This document shows positions 6,221 to 9,505 of a DNA stretch of 9,505 nt, in pieces. Numbering within the stretch: the first letter of the stretch is position 1; every line of letters starts with the position of its first letter. Origin of the DNA: Dyella_B sp035508595 (GTDB lineage: Bacteria; Pseudomonadota; Gammaproteobacteria; Xanthomonadales; Rhodanobacteraceae). The translations under genes were made by a program, and so were the position numbers. Below the pieces are notes generated by a model, which saw only the letters and a list, made by a program, of their open reading frames with translations, searched no databases and was not told the DNA's origin. The stretch covers positions 1-9,505 of the forward strand of contig DATJMR010000103.1 in NCBI GenBank assembly GCA_035508595.1. Reading direction: 5' to 3'.

Positions 6221-7080
6221 TAATCCTCCGCTTTCGGCAGTTCCGCGCCGCACGCGCGACAGAAATTGGCATCCCCTTCGTGATCGGCTTGTCCGCATTG
6301 CGCGCAGGGTAAGTACTTGCGTTTGGCACGCATGCCGGCCGCCAATTCTGCCGTAAAAATGCCGGTGGGCACGGCAATGATGCTGTAGCCGATCAGAATG
6401 ATCAGCGAAGTGAGTAATTTGCCGAGCGTGGTCTTGGGCGTGATGTCGCCAAAGCCGACGGTTGTCATCGTCACGATGGCCCAGTACATCGACGTGGGAA
6501 TGGAGGTGAAGCCATCCTCCGGTCCCTCGATGAGATACATCAGCGCGCCGAAAATCAATACCAGGGTGAGAATTACGCTGAAGAACACCAGTACTTTGCG
6601 GCGCGCGCGAATCAGCGTAGACCACAGCAGATCCGCCTCGCCCACGTAACGGGTGAGTTTGAGAATTCGAAAGATGCGCAAAATGCGCAGCGCGCGCACG
6701 ACCAGCAAATATTGGCTGCCGACAGCTATCAAGCTGATCCACGTAGGTAGTACCGCAAGCAAATCGACCACGCCGAAGAAGCTTCGGACATAGCGCCACG
6801 GTCGATCGACCACCACGATGCGCATCACGTATTCGATGGTGAATGCCAGCGTGAATGCCCACTCCAACGCGTAGAAAAGGTCACCGTATCGCAGGTGCAC
6901 CTGCGATACGGTATCGAGTACGGCCACCGCGATGCTGCCGAGAATGGCGATGATCAGGAGTACGTCGAAGCGTCGACCGGCCGCATCGTCGTGCTCGAAA
7001 ACAATGTGGAACCAGCGCGCGCGCCACCCAGTGTCCGATGCAGGGCCAAGTCGATCGCCTAAGGGCCTGCGCGCGTGCAT
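6220..7080 (-). CDS. voltage-gated potassium-channel-type protein with zinc ribbon
   Basis: A 286-residue inner-membrane protein of the six-helix ion transporter family. Segments in order: S1 (about 40-58), S2 (67-89), S3 (102-119), the voltage sensor S4 with a basic residue every third position (R129, R132, R135, R138, K141, R144), S5 (163-184), a pore helix with the potassium filter TVGFGD (207-212), and S6 (221-247). The tail carries CxxC...CxxC (C259, C262, C274, C277), a small zinc ribbon seen in some proteobacterial relatives. There is no RCK or cyclic-nucleotide domain. It should be a potassium-selective tetramer gated by membrane voltage. The ATG at 7080 stands 5 bp after the hemL stop with GAAG partly inside that stop region, so it is read with hemL. 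A 30-bp palindrome lies within the codons of the S1-S2 loop. Confidence 0.9.
   Translation of the reverse strand: MHARRPLGDRLGPASDTGWRARWFHIVFEHDDAAGRRFDVLLIIAILGSIAVAVLDTVSQVHLRYGDLFYALEWAFTLAFTIEYVMRIVVVDRPWRYVRSFFGVVDLLAVLPTWISLIAVGSQYLLVVRALRILRIFRILKLTRYVGEADLLWSTLIRARRKVLVFFSVILTLVLIFGALMYLIEGPEDGFTSIPTSMYWAIVTMTTVGFGDITPKTTLGKLLTSLIILIGYSIIAVPTGIFTAELAAGMRAKRKYLPCAQCGQADHEGDANFCRACGAELPKAED
6883..6912. repeat. 30-bp perfect palindrome inside the channel gene
   Basis: The left half ACCGTATCGCAGGTG (6883-6897) is followed at once by its exact reverse complement (6898-6912), centred on GTGCAC. The next base pair outward (6882/6913) breaks the symmetry. It encodes channel residues 57-66 (TVSQVHLRYG) between S1 and S2. 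Confidence 0.9.
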
Positions 7081-7085
7081 GTTCT

Positions 7086-8369
7086 TCAGCCCGTGCGTGC
7101 AAGGCGCATGGCGATGCGCGCGGCGTCCAAGGTTGCAGCGAGATCGTCGTCGCTATGCGCCGAGGAGAGGAAGCCGGCCTCGAAAGCGCTGGGCGCCAGG
7201 AAAACGCCGTGCTCGAGCATGCCGTGGAAGAAGCGGTTGAACATCGCCGTATCGGCTGCGGTCGCCTGCGCGTAACTGCTTACTTTCTCGTGCGTGAAGA
7301 ACAAACCGAACATGCCGCCCACCCGATTGGTACTGAAGGGGATGCCTTCACCGTCGGCTACCGCTTGCAGGCCGTCGGTGAGCAGACGCGTGCGTGCGGC
7401 CAGTGTCTCGTAGAAACCGGGTGCTTGCACCAACTCCAACATAGCCAGGCCCGCCGCCATCGCCACCGGATTTCCGCTCAGGGTGCCAGCTTGGTAGATG
7501 GGGCCCGCCGGTGCAATCTGCTCCATCAGGTCGCGCCGCCCGCCGTAAGCGCCTACCGGCATGCCGCCGCCGATGATCTTGCCGAAGGTGGTCAGGTCGG
7601 GAGTGATGCCGTAAAGCGCTTGGGCGCCGCCGAGTGCGACACGAAACCCCGTCATCACTTCATCGAAGATCAGCAGCGCGCCGTGCTGCGTGCACAGATC
7701 GCGCAATCCATGCAGATAGCCGTCGCGAGGCGGAATGCAATTCATGTTGCCCGCGACCGGTTCGATGATCAGGCCGGCTATATCGCTGCCGTGTTCGGCG
7801 AAGAGCGTTTGCGCAGCCTGCAGATCGTTGTAAGGCAGTGTCAGCGTGAGATCGGCATTGGCTTTGGGCACGCCCGGCGACGTGGGGACGCCGAATGTCA
7901 GTGCGCCGGAGCCGGCTTTCACCAGAAAGCTGTCGCCGTGCCCGTGATAGCAACCTTCGAACTTCACGATTTTTCCGCGCCCGGTCGCGCCGCGCGCGAG
8001 TCGAATGGCCGACATGGTCGCCTCCGTGCCGGAATTCACCATGCGCACCATTTCCACGGAAGGCACCAGTTGCGTGATCGTTTCGGCCATCACGACTTCG
8101 GCAGGGCAAGGCGTACCGAACGACAAGCCGGTACGCACCGCGCGCTCGACCGCTTCGCGCACCGAGGAATGATTATGGCCGACGACCATTGGCCCCCACG
8201 AGCCGACATAGTCGATATAGCGCTTGCCCTCCACGTCCCATAGGTAGGGTCCGTCTGCGCGCGCGGTAAAAAAGGGTTCTCCGCCCACGGATTTGAAAGC
8301 GCGTACCGGCGAATTCACGCCGCCGGGCATCAGCTTCAGTGCGCGCTGGAACAGTTCATGATTGGTCAT
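7086..8369 (-). CDS. hemL: glutamate-1-semialdehyde 2,1-aminomutase
   Basis: A PLP enzyme that moves the amino group of glutamate-1-semialdehyde to give 5-aminolevulinate, the last step of the C5 route into haem and other tetrapyrroles. Family motifs are strong: MPGGVNSPVRAF near the start, YIDYVGSWGPMVVGHNH, RMVNSGTEATMSAIRLARG (109-127), FEGCYHGH, EPVAGNMNC, FDEVMTGFRV, the Schiff-base lysine K264 in FGKIIGGGMPVGAYGGRRD, YQAGTLSGNP and HGVFLAPSAFEAGF. The length of 427 residues is normal for the family. I choose the ATG at 8369 (MTNHELFQRA) because it fits the family start; an in-frame GTG at 8375 adds two residues, and neither has a strong ribosome site (GAG only). It is the first gene of a leftward pair with the channel gene and is divergent from the rubredoxin gene, with a palindromic site about 145 bp upstream. 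Confidence 0.97.
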   Translation of the reverse strand: MTNHELFQRALKLMPGGVNSPVRAFKSVGGEPFFTARADGPYLWDVEGKRYIDYVGSWGPMVVGHNHSSVREAVERAVRTGLSFGTPCPAEVVMAETITQLVPSVEMVRMVNSGTEATMSAIRLARGATGRGKIVKFEGCYHGHGDSFLVKAGSGALTFGVPTSPGVPKANADLTLTLPYNDLQAAQTLFAEHGSDIAGLIIEPVAGNMNCIPPRDGYLHGLRDLCTQHGALLIFDEVMTGFRVALGGAQALYGITPDLTTFGKIIGGGMPVGAYGGRRDLMEQIAPAGPIYQAGTLSGNPVAMAAGLAMLELVQAPGFYETLAARTRLLTDGLQAVADGEGIPFSTNRVGGMFGLFFTHEKVSSYAQATAADTAMFNRFFHGMLEHGVFLAPSAFEAGFLSSAHSDDDLAATLDAARIAMRLARTG

Positions 8370-8511
8370 GGGCACATAACTCGATTCAAGATGGGATGGT
8401 TGCCTTGCCGGGAAAACAGCAACGCCGGAATCGCGGCTGCATCGACTTGAGCGACCGGGGATGCGTCATTGTCCAAGCGATGGCGGTCTGCCGCTAGCGG
8501 TGAAAGTCGGG

Positions 8512-8528
8512 TGTGACGCTTCGTCACA
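8512..8528. promoter_or_regulatory. 17-bp perfect-arm palindrome in the hemL/rubredoxin gap
   Basis: TGTGACGCTTCGTCACA has perfect 7-bp arms around CTT. It lies between the divergent hemL and rubredoxin genes, just left of the AT-rich AATAGTTATTC (8528-8538) that could hold a -10 box. It is therefore a good operator candidate for either gene. TGTGA-N7-TCACA differs from CRP/Clp sites by one extra central base. A related site precedes argD (4274-4290). A second palindrome, CCGCTAGCGG, is at 8491-8500. Elsewhere in 8376-8590 I see nothing further to annotate. Confidence 0.4.
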
Positions 8529-8590
8529 ATAGTTATTCGTGGCGTTGCGTAATCGTCGCGGCCTTTCGCGGCGGGGGAGGAGTTGAGACA

Positions 8591-8629
8591 ATGCGCTATT
8601 CACTCCGATCTGGCGGCGCTTTTTTATGA
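8591..8629 (+). CDS. 12-codon leader ORF overlapping the rubredoxin start
   Basis: This tiny frame encodes MRYSLRSGGAFL. It owns the best ribosome site of the region, GGAGGAG at 8576-8582, 8 bases before its ATG. Its stop TGA (8627-8629) overlaps the rubredoxin ATG (8626-8628) in an ATGA junction, while rubredoxin itself has no Shine-Dalgarno sequence in the usual place. The arrangement suggests that ribosomes load here and re-start at rubredoxin by translational coupling. The last codons GCT TTT TTA form an in-phase T_TTT_TTA heptamer, from which a -1 shift would enter the rubredoxin frame exactly at its ATG. The peptide is too short to compare with any family, and expression is inferred only. 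Confidence 0.5.
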   Translation: MRYSLRSGGAFL

Positions 8630-8820
8630 ACCAAACTTCCACCGACACCACCCTGCGCAAATGGATGTGCGTGGTTTGCGGCTTCATCTACGACGAGGCC
8701 GAGGGGTTGCCGGAGGAGGGCATCGAGCCCGGTACGCGCTGGGAGGATGTGCCCGACACTTGGACCTGCCCTGATTGCGGCGCGACCAAAAGCGATTTTG
8801 AAATGATCGAAGTCGACTGA
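8626..8820 (+). CDS. rubredoxin
   Basis: A 64-residue one-iron electron carrier of the cytoplasm. The two iron-binding loops are intact: CVVCG (C15, C18) and CPDCG (C48, C51). Between them is the typical run YDEAEGLPEEGIEPGTRWEDVPDTW with the conserved aromatic residues, and the end SDFEMIEVD is also usual. In proteobacteria such rubredoxins pass electrons to oxygenases or to oxidative-stress reductases; the partner here is not in the window. The first 12 residues before KWMCVVCG are a polar Thr-rich extension common in this group. The ATG at 8626 lacks a ribosome site because TTTTTT stands directly before it, so translation probably depends on the overlapping leader ORF. A terminator follows 10 bases after the stop. 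Confidence 0.95.
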   Translation: MNQTSTDTTLRKWMCVVCGFIYDEAEGLPEEGIEPGTRWEDVPDTWTCPDCGATKSDFEMIEVD

Positions 8821-8829
8821 ATCGCCCCG

Positions 8830-8873
8830 CGCTGCCTGCAAATGGCCCGATTTTGCCACGGCAGCGGCTTTTT
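8830..8873 (+). terminator. intrinsic terminator after rubredoxin
   Basis: CGCTGCC (8830-8836) pairs with GGCAGCG (8860-8866), an inner TGGC/GCCA (8843-8846 with 8855-8858) continues the fold, and GCTTTTT follows. The outer stem, GC base and T-run fit a Rho-independent terminator for the rubredoxin message. Confidence 0.6.
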
Positions 8874-8922
8874 CCTCTGTTGAAATGCTCCTCGTGCGAA
8901 TCCTTATCCCCGAGGAGCGGCC

Positions 8923-9093
8923 ATGCAGCAGTTCATTCCTTTTGAAGACGACTGGGACGCCTTGGAGCAGTTGCGCCCGGAGGCGCTTATTCCTTATCGC
9001 GTAGGTTTGGTTCCCGTGCATGAGCCGGGTAATCGGCCTCAGTCTGCGGCCGTCGACTTGGCGGTTGCTCCGGCGCCGAAAATGGCCGAATGA
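8923..9093 (+). CDS. 56-residue uncharacterised small protein
   Basis: A small frame starting with ATG at 8923, 5 bases after the strong ribosome site GAGGAG (8912-8917). The protein opens MQQFIPFEDDWDALEQLRPE and continues ALIPYRVGLVPVHEPG, then runs into a low-complexity Ala/Pro/Val tail ending in KMAE. The N-terminal half is acidic and aromatic and looks conserved (I have the impression of similar short proteins in Xanthomonadales, unverified); the tail does not. There is no signal peptide, membrane helix or cysteine, so it is probably cytoplasmic. I do not recognise a domain and assign no function. It lies between the rubredoxin terminator and the ribosomal RNA promoters. Only about 50 bp are left for its own promoter; a TTGAAA (8880-8885) exists, but its matching -10 would start the message inside the ribosome site, so read-through from rubredoxin is possible. 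Confidence 0.65.
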   Translation: MQQFIPFEDDWDALEQLRPEALIPYRVGLVPVHEPGNRPQSAAVDLAVAPAPKMAE

Positions 9094-9130
9094 TCGAACG
9101 GCCTGTGCCGAGTCTCATCTTAAGTTAGCT

Positions 9131-9206
9131 AAAGCCAACGGCTTTCGGCGCCTTGGGCCGCGGTTTTGCCTGCGTTGGGCGGCACGATATGTGCACGGGC
9201 ATATCG
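9131..9206. repeat. two hairpins between the small gene and the rRNA promoters
   Basis: AAAGCC/GGCTTT (9131-9136 with 9140-9145, loop AAC) and CGATATG/CATATCG (9185-9191 with 9200-9206, 8-base loop) are both perfect. The first could end transcription of the small gene, though its T-run is part of the stem. In the rest of 9094-9265 I see no gene. Confidence 0.35.
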
Positions 9207-9265
9207 CGCTTGCATCCTCTAGCGTCATCGCGCTGAAAAAAATCCCCTAAGCGTGTCTTTGCCTC

Positions 9266-9294
9266 TTCACAGAGTCCTCAGCTGGCGCTATGAT
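9266..9294 (+). promoter_or_regulatory. upstream promoter (P1-like) of the rRNA operon
   Basis: TTCACA (9266-9271) and TATGAT (9289-9294) each match the sigma-70 consensus in five of six bases, with a 17-bp spacer. It lies about 100 bp before the second promoter, the tandem layout common in ribosomal RNA operons. A small hairpin CCTTCGA/TCGAAGG (9302-9329) lies between the two. Confidence 0.5.
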
Positions 9295-9369
9295 TTCACC
9301 CCCTTCGACGAGATGGCCCTTCTCGAAGGTTCCCTGAAAAACCTCGCTCAACTTTCTCGATTTTGGGTG

Positions 9370-9397
9370 TTGACGGAAGTGTAAAGGGATGTAGAAT
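9370..9397 (+). promoter_or_regulatory. main promoter (P2-like) of the rRNA operon
   Basis: TTGACG (9370-9375) and TAGAAT (9392-9397) each match the consensus in five of six bases with a 16-bp spacer. AT-rich DNA just upstream (9338-9363) could serve as an UP element. The GC-rich discriminator GGGCGGC after the -10 is typical of promoters under stringent (ppGpp) control. Confidence 0.75.
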
Positions 9398-9403
9398 GGG
9401 CGG

Positions 9404-9505
9404 CTCACCCGGGACGAAACGTCGTTGGGGCGACTGAAGAAAGTGTCGCAAGTGATTGATCTTTGACAGTGTGCGCAGGTGACTTGTGTGGGCGCCTTGC
9501 GGTGG
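9404..9505 (+). other. rRNA operon leader with boxA (16S gene beyond the window)
   Basis: The transcribed leader contains TGATCTTTGACA (9457-9468), close to the E. coli ribosomal boxA TGCTCTTTAACA, the site for NusB/S10 antitermination. About 20 bases later comes TTGTGTGGGCGCC (9485-9496 area), which matches the boxC-like CTGTGTGGGCAC of the E. coli 16S leader. Spacing and order are as in E. coli, so a rightward 16S-23S-5S operon should begin within roughly 100-200 bp past the window. No mature rRNA sequence is inside. Confidence 0.8.

Noticed and set aside
7038..8243. A 401-codon plus-strand frame opposite hemL.
   Set aside because: hemL is certain on the other strand, and this frame is His/Arg/Gln-rich with no domain.
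8880..8909. Promoter TTGAAA...TTATCC for the 56-residue gene.
   Set aside because: A start from it would fall inside the ribosome site (about 8916), removing most of it.
9020..9250. A 76-codon plus-strand frame after the small gene.
   Set aside because: It overlaps the small gene in another frame, is Arg-rich, has no ribosome site and spans two hairpins.

Overview
The window looks like chromosomal DNA of a GC-rich gammaproteobacterium, most likely of the order Xanthomonadales and probably Rhodanobacteraceae (Dyella, Luteibacter or Frateuria type). This is an inference from the look of the proteins, the codon use and the style of the ribosomal RNA leader at the right edge. No similarity search was run. 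There are no mobile-element genes, tRNAs or CRISPR arrays. Most genes are housekeeping or widespread accessory genes, so the unusual signals lie mainly in regulatory and structural DNA.

Left part (1-2118): the 5' part of a leftward ABC transporter ATPase gene (YtrB/ABC-2 exporter style, running off the left edge) faces a rightward two-gene unit. That unit encodes a LON-substrate-binding-domain protein and, 7 bp later, an HSDL2-like short-chain dehydrogenase. Middle left (2119-4513): a VpsR-like sigma-54 enhancer-binding protein with a good ribosome site and a candidate promoter is followed by about 800 bp without a convincing gene. This gap is packed with inverted repeats: a probable terminator, a very stable GC hairpin, two smaller hairpins and an 11-bp-arm repeat. 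It also holds possible regulatory sites for the next gene.

Middle (4514-6183): a GTG-started acetylornithine/succinyldiaminopimelate-type aminotransferase (argD-like), then a glyoxalase-I-like protein on the same strand. The argD leader carries a 10-bp perfect hairpin whose loop is complementary to the argD Shine-Dalgarno sequence. Converging on them from the right (8369 to 6220, minus strand) is hemL (glutamate-1-semialdehyde aminomutase) followed 5 bp later by a voltage-gated potassium-channel-type protein with a C-terminal zinc ribbon. The channel gene contains a 30-bp perfect palindrome.

Right part (8376-9505): divergent from hemL lies a rubredoxin gene. Its start codon overlaps the stop of a 12-codon leader ORF that owns the only strong ribosome site, and the overlap sits on a U_UUU_UUA heptamer. 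A terminator, a 56-residue uncharacterised acidic protein and then two tandem promoters with a boxA-containing leader follow. The last of these mark the start of a ribosomal RNA operon whose 16S gene should begin just beyond the window.

Functionally, only two groupings are supported by close spacing: LON protein with SDR, and hemL with the channel. The argD-like and glyoxalase-like genes may also be co-transcribed. I see no evidence for a new multi-gene system. The best leads are the rubredoxin leader/slippery overlap, the argD leader pseudoknot, the 30-bp palindrome, and a 17-bp palindromic motif found in similar form upstream of argD and in the hemL/rubredoxin gap.
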